Below are positions 44,225 to 56,904 of a DNA stretch of 64,000 nucleotides, in pieces. The position numbers and the translations under genes are program-made. How positions within the stretch are numbered: position 1 is the stretch's first letter; each line of letters starts with the position of its first letter. Origin of the DNA: Batillaria attramentaria (lineage: Eukaryota > Mollusca > Gastropoda > Batillariidae); the NCBI GenBank assembly GCA_018292915.2, contig JACVVK020000092.1, positions 792,501-856,500 on the forward strand, written 5' to 3'. The notes below the pieces were generated by a model. That model searched no databases, was not told the origin of the DNA, and worked only from the letters and a program-made list of their open reading frames with translations.

Positions 44225-46260
44225 TGTACTCCGCGAATTACTGGCTACGCCTCAGTCTTCATATTCTAGTTCAGATACCCAGCAGGAATAAGAACGCGTA
44301 TCTATGTGCGACCATAACTGCTACTCTTGTCTCAGTCTCAGACGTTTGGCGTGTCAGGTCAGAAATCATCATTGTTCTCAAACTGCAAGAGTAATGGTGC
44401 AAGGCGGTGCAGAATTGTGGCTTTGCAATCGTCGTGTAACCCATAGCATCAGGAAGACTGCCAACCAGCAGTACCAGAATAAGACTTGACGACGATTATT
44501 GTGACGGAAGAACTTGCTTGTCAAAGTCATACAATGATAGCGAAGCTAGGAACCGCGGTCTCGGAATATACCCTTCTTACAATTCTGACCATGACAGACG
44601 TGCATGACAACGTTGACATCTGAGTCGTTCGCGACGATAATTTCAGCCAGGCTCGAAACTGTGATCTCTGAATCTAACCTGACAAGGGAAGGACTGCTTG
44701 TCAAAAGTTATCATTCACTCGTCCGCTACCATAACAGGTAACATCATTCTGTGGGATTAACGCCCTAGACCTGCTCATCTCGTTATTGGCTGCCTGTATC
44801 CCTTCCGTCTGTTTCTGGAGATAGCCGGCGATCCTGCGTTGCCCAAAAGTACGTTCCCTGTTGATTACCTGGGTACACACACAGCTCCCAGATCCTTTGT
44901 GGCCATGGTTGTTCTCTAATCTTGCTGCTCCTCCTTTTTCCCGCCCTCTCGAGCCCGCCCTATACCTAACCCTGACCACCTCGGCAATTAGTGTCACTGG
45001 AAATGTCATTCCGGGCACGTGCGCTTCGTGCTAGTGATGACACGCCGGTATCAGGGACAGGCGCTAACGTTGCAGGGTTCGTCTGATAGCAGGGGATGTA
45101 GCAACACCAGCCTCTTGTGGCCTGTATCGGACAGGGGCGTGCGGTCGCGTGCGTCCAGCGGGTTTAAATCGAAGTGACGGAGCTATGCCTGGCAATCATG
45201 AACGACGAGGGTTACGTCATACTGGGATGCTTTCAGGTGGGTGATGCCCGGCAGTTGTTGAACCCTATTCGTCACTGGGGTCCACCAGGTGGACAAGACT
45301 TCCAGTCAGGGTTTGGCTTTGTGATTGCGTTCTAAGTGAAACAGGCAAACAAAAACTTCACAGTCAGAATACGCAAATAAAGTCAGAAAATAAATAAATA
45401 AATAATTGTATAAATATAGGCGCTTTATCCCAAATATGTGGCTTAAAGCGAAAACAAATTGTACATGATTACCACCAGACAGACAACACTTGTGGTTTGG
45501 TTTCGTTCTATGTTTCACAAAACCACCACCAACAGTCCCAGCAGTCACAATAGTTTTGAAAATAAATACGTTTTCGGGCAAAAATAAACATTATATAAAT
45601 TATATGCTTGTATATATATATATTGTATGTTTATAGAGCATATCACCTGTGTATGAGAACATCTTGGGCATACTGTACCTTGCTTTGCTCGTTTGTCTGC
45701 TTTGTTTTTGTTTTGTTTTGATTTTTCAGTTTCCTTGTTGCTCCTTTTCCTCTTGTGCTGTGTTTTGTAACTTTATCAGTCTCTTGTATCTTTCATTGTT
45801 TATTTGTTGCCAAAACAATTCGTTATCATACAGCACACATGCAGAGAAAACCTAACTGAAGACAGTGTCAATGCTTACGTATGTAACTGAAAGTGTACTT
45901 TTGGGCGACCCCTCTGTCGGTCCATAAGGAAAGTGTTTGCACGTGTTGTGTGTTCGATGTTTACCTTACATCTCACTTCACTTAGAGCTTCCACTTGTCT
46001 TCCAAGACCAACAACATGCGTAAAATGGACATAAGCTGTGAGCACGTGAAACGTATCATTTCGCCAACATGCCCACCACATGAGCGCGATTTTTGTTGTT
46101 GTGGTGGTGGTTTATTTGTTTGTTTGAATGTTTGTGGGGTTTTTCTCCAGGAACTGCATGGTTTTATTCAGCCGCTGCTTGAACTGAGATAGATAAAGCT
46201 GCTCTCTGTCAGTTTGTTGTTTTGTATATTGTCACTTTGCGGATTACAGGATATACTTGG
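44225..46260. other. No gene seen; degenerate duplication near 44490-44710
   Basis: GAACTTGCTTGTCAAAGTCAT (44511) and GGACTGCTTGTCAAAAGTTAT (44690) belong to two related segments of about 180 bases. A SINE/LINE-like tail (ATAGGCGCTTTATCCCAAAT) lies at 45416-45435. Confidence 0.35.
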
Positions 46261-46279
46261 CCTAAACTTGGAAATTTGT

Positions 46280-46600
46280 TGGGTTTTTGTTATTGTTGTT
46301 TTTGTTGTTGTTTGTTTGTTTGTTTGTTTGTTTGTGTGTGTGTGTGTGTTTTTTTTTGTTTGTTGTTGTTGTTGTTGTTGTTGTTTTTTGGGGGGGTCTG
46401 TTGTCTCTTGAAGCGACACATGATAAGATCACCCCCTCCCCCCCCCCTAAAAAAAAAACCCCAAAAACCAAAACAACAACAACAACAACAAAAACCCACA
46501 AACAACAACAACAAAACATTCTCCCCCCCCCCCAAAAAAAAAAAAATATATAAATAAATAAATTAAATAAAATAAAATAAATCAAATCACCACCACCACC
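46280..46600. repeat. Self-complementary low-complexity block
   Basis: (TTTG)n, TG, (TTG)n, G run, then C run, A run, (CAA)n, C and A runs. The (TTG)n-G and C-(CAA)n parts can pair, forming a long imperfect hairpin. Confidence 0.8.
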
Positions 46601-46619
46601 AACAAAAACCACCGAAGTG

Positions 46620-47380
46620 TTTACACATTTGCATAATGAGGTTGTATAGTGGAAGTGATTCCATCCGTTCTTCGCGTTCATCCTTCACCACGTTCGTGCC
46701 GTACCACTGCCCCCCCCCCCCCCCCCCTTCCTCCTTTCACCTTTCACCTGGACAGATTGGCAGAAGAGGAAAATCACAGTCACTGACTACAACACCCCAT
46801 CGCACAATTTGAGAACAATAGCGACATTAGTTTCCCGTCTGGCCAGTTCCCACCCCCGGAGTTTCCTGCAGAAGCCAGTGACAATTGTTTCCAACCTGAC
46901 AAATGACCCCCAACCCTTGCCTGCTTGAGACTTTGCTTCACGAATTCCCCGCATTCTGCTCCCCGATCACTTGTTTTCCTCCCCCCTCACGATCAGCCAA
47001 AATAAATGCCCTCCCTGTCGATACAGTCAAATAATAGGCACTACAGCTGAGTTTTCTATGAAGTTAAGTGTCAGAATAGCCATACTCTGGTGCTTTCAGG
47101 GCGATAAGGGATTTAAAGGTATCCAACTGTGTGCGGTACGCATGCGCCCCGTGGCAGCCGCACGCACTGCGCACGCGCGCACGTGCGGCCTACCTGTATG
47201 GGTAGCGCGAAGGGTGGCCATCCACTGATTGTTACCTCGGTAAACATGTTTGTCTTGGGCGACTCGAAATGGAGGCAATAACTGCAGGTCCGCCTAAAAG
47301 CCTGAAAGCTTTTTTTTGTGTCCACTCTTCCTGCTGACCAGTGACTTTTTTAGCAGGTCTCCGGTTTCCGAACAAAAAAA
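46620..47380. other. No gene seen
   Basis: A C run at 46711-46727 and a CpG-rich stretch at 47133-47195 (GCGCACGCGCGCACGTGCGG). Confidence 0.35.
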
Positions 47381-47400
47381 CATACTCCTGATTAAACAGT

Positions 47401-48653
47401 TTCTACTGGAGAGGATGAGAGAGGCAGTCGACCCCATGCTCCGAGACCAGCAGGCAGGCTTTCGCAGGAACAGGTCCTGCGCTGACCAGATTGCCAGCCT
47501 ACGCATCATTGTGGAGCAGTCACTGGAGTGGAACTCCCCCCTCTACCTCAACTTCATAGACTATGAGAAGGCCTTCGACAGTGTAGACAGAGAGGCGCTG
47601 TGGAAGCTGCTAAGGCACTATGGAGTTCCCGGGAAGATCATCTCCCTGATCCAGTGCACCTACCAAGACATGAGCTGCAGGATTTCCCATGCCGGCCAGT
47701 TGTCAGAAAGCTTCGAGGTGAAGACCGGAGTCCGCCAGGGATGCCTGTTGTCCCCGTTTCTCTTCCTCCTGGTCATCGACTGGATCATGAAGACCACTAC
47801 AGCAGGCAGGAAAAACGGGATACAGTGGACGCTCTGGACGCAGCTGGATGACCTCGACTTCGCGGACGACCTGGCGCTCCTGTCTCACAGCCACAGCCAG
47901 ATGCAGGACAAGACTACGTGCCTGGAAGCCACATCAGCCGGAACAGGGCTCAAGATCAACAGGAAGAAAACCGAGCTGATGAAGATCAACACCACTGCCA
48001 ACACACCAGTCACAGTCGGTGGAGAGCCCATCAGGGAGGTGGAGTCTTTTGTCTACCTGGGGAGTGTGGTTGATGGACAGGGAGGCACAGACCGAGACGT
48101 CACAGCCAGAATCGGCAAGGCAAGGGCAGCAATGGTCATGCTGAAGAACGTCTGGGCATCCAAAGTTGTCAGCATAAGAACCAAACTTCGCATCTTCAAC
48201 TCCAACGTGAAGTCAGTTCTGCTCTACGGATGCGAAACATGGAGGACAACGAAGACAATGCAGCAGAAGATCCAGACATTTCTCAACACCTGTCTGAGGC
48301 GCATCTTCAACATCCGATGGCCAGAGAAGATCCGGAATGAAGAGCTGTGGGAGCGAGCGGGGCAGGAACCAGTGGCCAAGCAGATCCTGCGGAGGAAGTG
48401 GGGCTGGATTGGACACACCCTCAGGAAGCCAGCATCCAGCACCACACGCCAAGCCCTGACATGGAACCCGCAGGGGAAAAGGAAGAGAGGCCGGCCTCGC
48501 AACAGCTGGAGGCGGGACACTGAGGCAGAGCTATGTAAGCAGGGGACCAACTGGACTGGAGTGGCAAGACTAGCCCAGAACAGAGTGCGATGGCGAAGGG
48601 TTGTCGATGGCCTATGCTCCACGTGGAGCCAAGGGCCTAAGTAAGTAAGTAAG
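47401..48653 (+). mobile_element. 5'-truncated non-LTR retrotransposon with intact RT core, 12-bp target-site duplication
   Basis: TGATTAAACAGT flanks it at 47389-47400 and 48654-48665. The reading frame (open from 47316 to 48644, 442 codons) enters the element at about codon 29, so the first 28 codons are flanking DNA. Visible RT features: DQQAGFRRNRSCADQI (44-59), FIDYEKAFDSVDRE (80-93, catalytic Asp), TGVRQGCLLSP, DFADDLALLSHSHSQM (FADD at 182-185), YLGSVVDGQGGTDRDV, SVLLYGCETWR, WIGHTLRKP and GKRKRGRPRNSWRR. The endonuclease and first RT motifs are lost. The 3' end is GGGCCTAAGTAAGTAAGTAA, a short (TAAG)n tail, with almost no 3' UTR. No stop or frameshift in 1.25 kb means a young, immobile copy. 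Clade not decided. Confidence 0.9.
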
Positions 48654-48669
48654 TGATTAAACAGTCCAC

Positions 48670-48909
48670 GTGGCGCTGGTTCTATGTGTGTTTAGCCGGT
48701 CAAGATGGCCGCGGGATGGGCTGACAATTACAAGCCCCCACGTCCATCGCAAGTGATTGTTGCCGGTCCGGGTTTCCGCCATGGCTGTGTTTAGTGATGA
48801 GTGCTCTCGGCCTTGTTCTTGTACACGCCAGTATTTGCAGAGTATCTTGTATTTTCATTGAGCTTTGTCGTATTTTGCAGTTTATTTAGTTATTCAATTA
48901 TTCCTTTGT
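48670..48909. other. No gene seen
   Basis: Short unique DNA following the LINE insertion. Confidence 0.3.
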
Positions 48910-48922
48910 TTGTGGTATTGGT

Positions 48923-49026
48923 GGGTGGGTGTTTGGGAGTTTAACGTCCTTTTCCACCACATACGGGTGATATCAAAGACGGGGAAACGATGAAAAGCCA
49001 GCACAAATATTTGGCCCCATCCGGGA
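48923..49026 (-). mobile_element. SINE-B, 5' truncated, 13-bp target-site duplication
   Basis: TTGTGGTATTGGT is at 48910-48922 and 49027-49039, perfect. The SINE starts at its CCCGGATGGGGCC. Confidence 0.9.
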
Positions 49027-49427
49027 TTGTGGTATTGGTATTGTATGTTTACTTTTCGCATGTGACGTCTTTCCCATATTTTGTTGTACCGCGTCATTTA
49101 TCTGTTTATTTATTTACTTATTTATTTATTTTCTTAACCAAATTGAATTATTTTGACTCATCATTTTTCGTCCTAATGTTTTATTTATTTGTCAATTTTA
49201 TGACAATTCATTTTTCTTTCTTTTCTTTTTCCGGCAGTTTTTGATTTTCTTCTTACATTCCAATTCCATGTGGATAAAAAACCTGCTTAGGGTAAGTAAA
49301 TGCATTTTGTGGATGCACTTTTAGTGTATTTTTGCATTTTCATTTCGTTTCGGGTTTTTTTTCAGTTTTAATTGTTCACGAATTTTACTGACTGAGTGAA
49401 TGAGTTAGTTACTGTTTCTTTGTGTAA

Positions 49428-49432
49428 GAAAT

Positions 49433-49469
<37 letters not shown>

Positions 49470-49493
49470 AACTAGGAGTAGATCGCATGAGTA

Positions 49494-49524
<31 letters not shown>

Positions 49525-49984
49525 ATTGTATAGGCGCTTTACCCAATTTCGTGAATTGGCTCAAAGCGCCGCGAACTGAACCCAACACGCACGCTCACAT
49601 GAATCATGCGCGTTCTCTCACACACTTGACATAAACACATTACAATCACGTGGTGCGAAGGGTCAGCTCAGCCATTTAAATTTCGGAATTTAGAATTGCA
49701 TTTATTTTTTCAAATTTGGTGGGCTGAACATTTCCAAAGCAGAGGGGGAGGAAGCCGGAGTATCCGGAGAGTACCCCCGACGATCGGCCCGAATGAACGG
49801 TGTCACGTACGAGAAGGAAAAATTCTTTGCCCCGAGTGGGACTCGAACTCCCAACCTCTCGCATTGGTGACAAGTCTCTTAACCACTAGACCACCGACCG
49901 CCCCAAAAGCGAATAAACATGGAAAGAAACAAATGCGATCTACTCCTAGTTTTTACTTTTTTTTTTTTTTTTTTACAAAATTTC
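49428..49984. repeat. Inverted repeat enclosing a SINE-C copy
   Basis: Left arm 49428-49487: GAAATTTTGT, A27, then GTAAAAACTAGGAGTAGATC-GCA. Right arm 49934-49984 is its exact complement with T18. The 446-base spacer holds SINE-C. Confidence 0.9.
49491..49904 (-). mobile_element. SINE-C, full length
   Basis: Same structure as at 18813-19209 and 63224-63632, with (TAA)n at the low end and GGGGCGGTCGGTGGTCTAGT head at the high end. Confidence 0.85.
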
Positions 49985-50224
49985 TTTTCTCCAAATTTAC
50001 ATGTATAAGGGCGAATAAAAACAAGAACACAAAGTTAACAAAACGTAGCAGAATAAAAGTATATGACAAGTTAATATTCATGTGCACAGTTAAACAAACA
50101 ACACCCACATATTTCAAACAAACACATACATAAACATAACACATGTAAATTTGGAGGAAAAAAATGGTAATTTCGCCCCAGTTTTATGAGACTGGGAGAA
50201 TGGCCGATTATACTTTTTCTTAAT

Positions 50225-50412
50225 TTATGACATAACGGGATTTATCATTATTATTATTGTTATTATTATTAATATTATTATCATTTTATTCATTTTTATT
50301 TCTTTACCTTTTTAATTATTTGTTATCTTTTTATTTTCTTTATTTCTTTTATTTATTTATTTTTTTATTTATTATTATTATTATTTTTTTTTTTTTTTGG
50401 GGGGGGGTGTTC

Positions 50413-50443
<31 letters not shown>

Positions 50444-50455
50444 GTTGGTGGTGGT

Positions 50456-50492
<37 letters not shown>
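50225..50492. repeat. (ATT)n, T/G runs, (TTG)n, (GGT)n, (TG)n
   Basis: Low-complexity series ending in TG at 50457-50491; any open frame across it is an artefact. Confidence 0.9.
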
Positions 50493-50493
<1 letters not shown>

Positions 50494-50499
50494 TAATTC

Positions 50500-50595
50500 A
50501 TTATCATTTATTTATTTTCATAATTTTCTGAGGTGGAAAAAATAGCCACGAACATTCTTTATGAATTTCTGACCCAGTGGAAGTTTTGTACCCTG

Positions 50596-50630
<35 letters not shown>

Positions 50631-53600
50631 AGTTCAAAGTATACAATCGATACTTCAAGCACATACAAAAGACAGCCCTCGCAACATTTATGCAATATCA
50701 ATATCGAAAAATACTCAACCAGCCAGGCCGCGAGCGTTCATTTGCCAGAAGCTCTGCTCTGGATCAGCGAATACATAATCCTCCCCACACTGTCTCCACT
50801 CAGTCGCTCTACCTTCGATCCACCGCTTCATTGTGGTATCCCTTTCAGAACCTACCCCGTGAGCAGCCGTGTTCCGCCGATCCCCAACCGGTACAACGAT
50901 ATGATGTTCTCAACAGATCAATAGCAACCAACCAGTTGCACTCACTGCCTCTTTCCATTCCAGCTCTCTCTCTCTCCTCCTGTAATGCCTCTCTTTCGGG
51001 CGCCCCTTCGCCAGCTCTCAGCCAATGGGGGACGGGCCCGGCGCGTGCAATTTGCATGCTGGCTCCATTAATGGGAAGAGTGTGGGGCGTCTGGGGGTCG
51101 ATGTATATTGACAGGGTTTTGACGTGCGGATAATGAGAGACGATTCGGAGACTAAGAGACTAATGGAGGTACAGAAGGAAGGGGAGGGGGCTGGTGGGGA
51201 GGGCGGGGGGGGGGGGGTCCCTCCCTGCCAACTGTTCATGTGTTGCTCAGTGTGGTTGGTTGTCTCAGCTGTCTTCCTTACACTAAAAATTAAATAATAA
51301 AAAAATAAAAATCAACGTCCGTGAAGGAGTTTGTGAAGAATGATGTCCGTTTGCCGTAGAATTATCTTAATTAGATTTTTGAATTAAAATTCTGGCTGTG
51401 GAATCTCGTGAACTTTTGTTGGATGTAGGAAGACTGAACTGTTTTCGACAGTGTTATTTATTCATTTTGGTTGGTCTTTATTTACATAAAATATTTTTAC
51501 ATGATGAAGACGGATACCCTCGGTGTTTTGTTTACAATTTTTCTACAGAAGTGTGCAAAATAGTATAAAAAATTAAATTATATGATTTTTTGTTGTCGGT
51601 TTTTGTTGTTGTTGTTGGTTCGAATATATCATCAAATCTAAATTATTTGAATTGAATTACTCATTTTTCAAACGAACCTTCAATTTGAATGGTATGCGCT
51701 TTTAAATAAGTACCCGTTGACCTGTGTTTTGTAATGCACTCGTGTACTTTTGTCCTGTTCAAAAACGAGAAATGGATCACGCCAGGTGATGTTTTGCTCC
51801 ATGATCCAGAAAGATGTTTCATTTTGGTGTGGTTGTGTTTCCCTTATCTACAGAGAGATATCTCTTTTTATACTGGAGATTAAATGTAGAGAACGGAAGG
51901 TGTAGACAACTCTCCGGGCGAACCCACAGTTTTTCCCCTTTGATTTAAAAAAGAAATGGCGTATTTGCTGAAAATTGATCGGGCACCGAGTTTATCCCAA
52001 GCTTGACAGCAGGAGTCAAGTGGCGGGAGAAGAGAAAGTGATTGCGATATCTCCACAGTTGGCAAATTACCCCACCTTTGATAAGAGAGCGATGTGGGTA
52101 TGAAGTTTCCCCTTGCCTTACCACCCATGAAGCAGGGGTTTGAGCATCACGCCCGAATGCTATATGATCTTAGCGAGCCCGCTCCCTAATGAAGCTACTC
52201 AAACACGATCAAGATAAGATCTGTCCCAAATTTGAAATCGTACCCGCTTTTTTACCTCCGCGATCATTTCTGGGGCGGCTGTTTGCCCGTAAAGCGGTTG
52301 GGCAGGGGGTTAGGGTTTCGATAGATAAAGAAGAGGGTGGGGGTGGGTGGGTGGGGGATACTGACTTTAGAAACAGCCTTGAAAGAGTCAGGGGGGATAG
52401 TGTAAATATGTGTATGAAGTATGCGGAGAGATAAGCCGTTTTTTACGAAACTTCGCGGGGTGCGAGTGGTTCCTGGATCAAGGGGCATAATCTCCTGTGG
52501 TCTGAGTCAGATTGTAGTTCCTTGATAAGGCCAATTAATTGCCATTCTATACCTGAGGATCGTCTGAGGAATGAACGATTTTGCGTTTCCGAAGCAAAAG
52601 CCGCCTGGCCAGCATAAAAATGTGTAAATTCGCCCAGAAAGCACAAATTTCGATATTGCCAAATACACTTTGATTCCAAGGGAGAATAGTATACGTAAGG
52701 CAGGTAGTTGACTCTTTTTCGTGGAAAATGTTGCCTCGTCTGTCGTTCTGATCACTACATACATTTTGTCTTGATGCGCATGTAATAGGAAACAAAATCG
52801 CCTTAGTCGTTTTAACTTGAAGTGATTCCGAGAGGTTCAATTCTTTCTTACTCCTTTTTGCGCACAATTAACACTTTCACCCATGAAACTTGAACTTCAG
52901 AGGTAAGAGGTTACTATGTAAATTATTTGTTTTCGAGTCGCCATTTTCAGTCTTCTTCTTTCTTTCTTTTTTTTTAAAGCTCTCGGTACGTATTTTAGAT
53001 AGAATGTTTATTGCAACAGGATTTTCATTGATATTGCTAATAGCTCCAGAAAATCATGTTCGGTCGTAAATACTCCGGGGCCATGTAGTCTAGGTTAAGA
53101 GAGACAGAGAGAGGGAGGGGGACGGGGGGGGGGGGTAACAAAAAAAAATATTAAAAAAGCTTCAGCAAGAGAAGACAACAAAAACCCCTTCAGTAGTACG
53201 GGGGTCATCTACGAGAACAAATTAGCCCGGCACGAGGGTTTCAGAGCTATTAACCTTTCAAACGGGATGATTTCAAAAGTGCTCCATATCCCCACACGGA
53301 CGTTGCAAGATCCATTTTCTATTGTAACCCGAAGCCGGCTCTCCGGTGCCCAAGGAGACGAAACGTCACGGGGACAAAGATGGCGACGACCCTTGTGATG
53401 TCACGCGCAACGGGAGCCCACTCTTGGGTCGAAACGTACACGAGAAAGGTTTTCCCCCTCAAGAGGCCAGCGACCATAGATATCGTGTTGTCTAATGACA
53501 GTTTCCGGTGTAGAATAATTTGAGTTCATTTGCTGTTCCCCCCGGGCTTCGCTCGTCTTCAGTTCTGGAGAGCTTTTGGACTGAAATCCCCCCTATGAAA

Positions 53601-53690
53601 TGTCACGTGTCAGAAGGGAAGATTAAAGTTGTAGTTTGTTTAAACGGGTCCTTTAAACTAACGGGTCCTCTCTGTTGCCAATCTCTTTGA
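50500..53690. other. Long high-complexity non-coding block
   Basis: 3.2 kb with few retroposons. (CT)n at 50600-50628. AGCCAATGGGGGACGGGCCC with ATTTGCAT and ATTAAT at 51018-51072. CCTTTGAT words near 51938 and 52074, AAGATAAGATC near 52212. G runs near 51208 and 53128. No exon supported. Confidence 0.4.
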
Positions 53691-53699
53691 TGAGACCAT

Positions 53700-54070
53700 T
53701 ATCAGAAACAGCACACTGTATGGCGATTGTCGGGGTGACTTTGATCTTTGATTCACTTGTAACCTGCGATCAAAGCAAGACTGCCCCCAGGATTTTGTCA
53801 GATCTGAATGGACTGTTTCTTCTTTGTAATGGTTCTTCTTTATCCCTGAGAGGTACAATGTACAGGAAATCATCATAAGTTTGAATGTCTGTCATAAACA
53901 CCGCATTAATTGGTTCATAGGCTTTGCATTAATTTGTGTTTTGTTTCCCTCCGTTTTCTTGTCATCTGCATAGAAATGAAAGGAAATGCTGAAGACGTCT
54001 ACAGATTGAGGTAGCTTTCTGTCTTTTGATCTCATTGTCTTCCGGTGTTTGCTGTTCCGGCGGAATGCAG

Positions 54071-54116
<46 letters not shown>

Positions 54117-55260
54117 GCGTTTGTGTGAGTCACTATCACAGGTTGTTTCAAGATAGTAAAGACAAAATACAGCAGGTCCTTACAATGAAACATCCCTCTC
54201 TGAGTTTGCAGGAGAAGAATTTAAACTGATAGATAAATGTTTGTACAGAGTTAAGAAAATTCAGTGTCTTAACGGTGCCGTGCTTTTTATTGGGTGAGGG
54301 GGTGGGGGTATCTATCACCATGGACTTGATCCCCACACGCACACACCCAGCCCTCTCGTTCCAGTCACACTTCCACAAACTATCGTAAACTGCCTTAAAA
54401 TTATGAAGCTACATCATGACGTAACTCCATTATTTTTATTGTTATTCTCTAGTCTCCTGGCGAAGATGTTGTAGAACAAGATGAGGGCATACGGGAGCGT
54501 CTGGTTGTAGATTGTGTGAAGTGCAAGACCTTTAAATGCCTACAAACTTAGTTGTAACCTCGGTATGAATGAGAGACGTGGGACAGGGTGAAGAGGACAC
54601 GGCGAAGATCCCATGTCACGATGGAATTCGAACCTAAGGACCTCTACACCACGCCAGGGGAGCCGCGTCACAAAAACTCCTTAACTGGTGTCCTACAACA
54701 GCAAACCACTTTTGTCGAAAGACCCAAGCTAAAAAGCTACTCTAAGTGGCCGCATGCAGATAGCGTCAGCATTCTACTCACAACCAATACAACACAATAC
54801 CGAAAATGGTCTCAGCCACAGCGCCCTTTTGCTCGGCTAATACCTGCCACGTTAAGAATCAGGCAGTTTCTCGGGGTGTAATGACTCAGGCTCCCTGTGT
54901 CGGCGTTTTGTTGCGATGGCTTCTTTCCCCCGCTGCTGGCTTTTGTGGGGACATCTAGGTAGCTTGTGCTGAATGGCGTGCCTGCGACGATGCTCCAGAT
55001 ATGATTATTGGCCAGCAATAGATGCCAGAGATGTGACACCTCCTCCCACCCTTCAGCTTCAGCTGCCTGTTCCGCCCCTTTCCGGTAAGTGTTTCTTGCT
55101 GTGCTGCACGGGTGACTCGTAGGTTGATGTTCTGTTCAAAGTTATAGGGTGGTTATCGGTGTGCCATTTTTATTCCTTCTGGGCAGCAGAATCGTGCTTA
55201 TCATTGTATTTACGGAATCTGAAGATCTCAAGACTTTAGGTTCTGTTTATCTTCTGACCA
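53700..55260. other. (TG)n at 54073-54112; tRNA-like trace at about 54620-54665; no gene seen
   Basis: On the minus strand GGCGTGGTGTAGAGGTCCTTAG and GGTTCGAATTCC look like SINE A/B boxes, which undermines the overlapping 97-codon frame as a gene. Confidence 0.4.
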
Positions 55261-55266
55261 CTATGG

Positions 55267-55430
55267 GAGAGCCGGGATAGCCGAATCAGTGGTAGAGCTT
55301 TGGACTTTCGATGTTCGGGCTGTGAGTTCGAATCCCAGCTGGGGGCCAAATATTTGTGCTGGCTTTTCCTAGTTGCCCCGTCACCTGTGTGGGGGGAAAA
55401 GGACGTTATGCCCCATCCCCACCTCAACCT
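55267..55430 (+). mobile_element. SINE-B, diverged
   Basis: GAGCCGGGATAGCCGAATCA, GTGAGTTCGAATCCCAGCTGG, GGGGAAAAGGACGTTATGCC. Confidence 0.8.
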
Positions 55431-55504
55431 TCCCTCCCTCCCTCAACACCCACCTCCTGCAAACTGACGAAGAAGAAAGGTCTGCACAAATACCGAGCCT
55501 GTCG

Positions 55505-55578
55505 AGGTTTGTACCCGCAGCCTGATTACCGAGAGCCTGGTGCTCACACACAACTGAGCTATTCCGAAGTCACTCACT
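55505..55578 (-). mobile_element. tRNA-like fragment, probably SINE or tRNA pseudogene
   Basis: Minus strand GGAATAGCTCAGTTGTGTGTG (A-box-like) and GCGGGTACAAACCTCG (B-box-like, altered). Stems do not close, so not a functional tRNA. Confidence 0.4.
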
Positions 55579-55579
55579 T

Positions 55580-56763
55580 TGTGGCGGGAACTTCCCTCGC
55601 CCTGTAAAAGACACGTACGTGGGGTGAGAAGGGACATGCATGACACGTTTGTTTTGCCCCCCCCCCCCCCCAACCACCACCCCTAACCACCACCACGACC
55701 GCCTCACACCGTCTCCCTCCTTAAAGCGTCAACGAGTCATGGAGACGTCAGGAAGCTTCCAATCCACCCCGTCCACCTACTGTCGCCATCCGACCAACGC
55801 GCCAGACGTACTTGTGACCACCGGCCCCCTGTTTATCGCGACGGGTGGGTTGCATAATGACCGCAAAACAGTTCCCCTCCTTCGACAGCAAGCCGGGTTC
55901 TCACAAGAACATTTGCCATAGAATCTCCCCCTGCCTCCGACTCTCGTTTCAGTATTAAGTTGTCAGGCCGAATTAAGCCTTCCCTGTATGGCCTCTTTAT
56001 TCAAGGCACAATAGACGTAATGAAAACTTTCTAAGTTTCTCTTTTCGGAAAAGCATTCTTCCCTATTACCCTCCTACCCCACCCCACCCACCCCTTCTTT
56101 TTATACTTTTTTTGTTTGTATTCGAAGAGCTGTCTCCTTCATCCGATTTCTGGTGATAATGAGCGGAGGCAGCAGGTAGGAAAATATTGACGCTGACGGG
56201 AGTACTGATACCTATACAGGGTGTGCTGCAGGGAGATATTATCAGCCCTACCTGGTCACGGCTGACACGTAGACAATGCGCACAATACGAGTATCGGTTT
56301 TCAGGCTCTGTCACTCGGTGCTTTCTAGCGTAAAGACTCCGGCGAAAGGAGGGGATTATTATGTTTAAATATTGTATGTATATAGATCTTGAGCAGCGGG
56401 GTCTTTGAATGGGAAGGGGAGTAATCCCCGTGGAGTAGGGAGTTTAGGATGGATATTTTGCCCAGCGAGGTACGACTTTAATGAGATTGCGTGACGTCCA
56501 AAAAGCAAGGAAAGAAAAACATTGCCACCCCATCCACCACTACCACCACTACCACCACCATCATTCGCAAGATACCACCGTCGCTTTGCCTAAAAAAAAA
56601 CTACCATCACTAAGAGGAGAGGCTTCATGAATAAATAACGTAAAAGGACCAACTTGCGTGCTTCGAAATAGCGGATGGAGGCAAAAAAAAATTGTGTATA
56701 ATTTTATACCCGCTGGTGAGAGAAATGCAAGCAAGGGAACAAACAAGCGCACACACTCGTGTG

Positions 56764-56805
<42 letters not shown>

Positions 56806-56890
56806 GACAAATGAGAACGATACACATTATAACCGAATGTGCACTCTTCTTCAGTAAATTACAAGCAAAAAAAGTAATAATAATGATAAT
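55580..56890. other. No gene seen; C run at 55658-55671 and (CA)n at 56767-56802
   Basis: Mixed unique DNA with (CCA)n at 56530-56560. Confidence 0.4.
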
Positions 56891-56904
56891 ACGTTTATAC
56901 TTAC

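Noticed and set aside
47316..47400. First 28 codons of the long RT frame as part of the retrotransposon
   Set aside because: The target-site duplication ends at 47400, so these codons are flanking DNA fused by chance.
50690..51133. 147-codon plus-strand frame
   Set aside because: Low-complexity Ser/Leu/Pro content, competing frames open over the same stretch, no domain or splice context.
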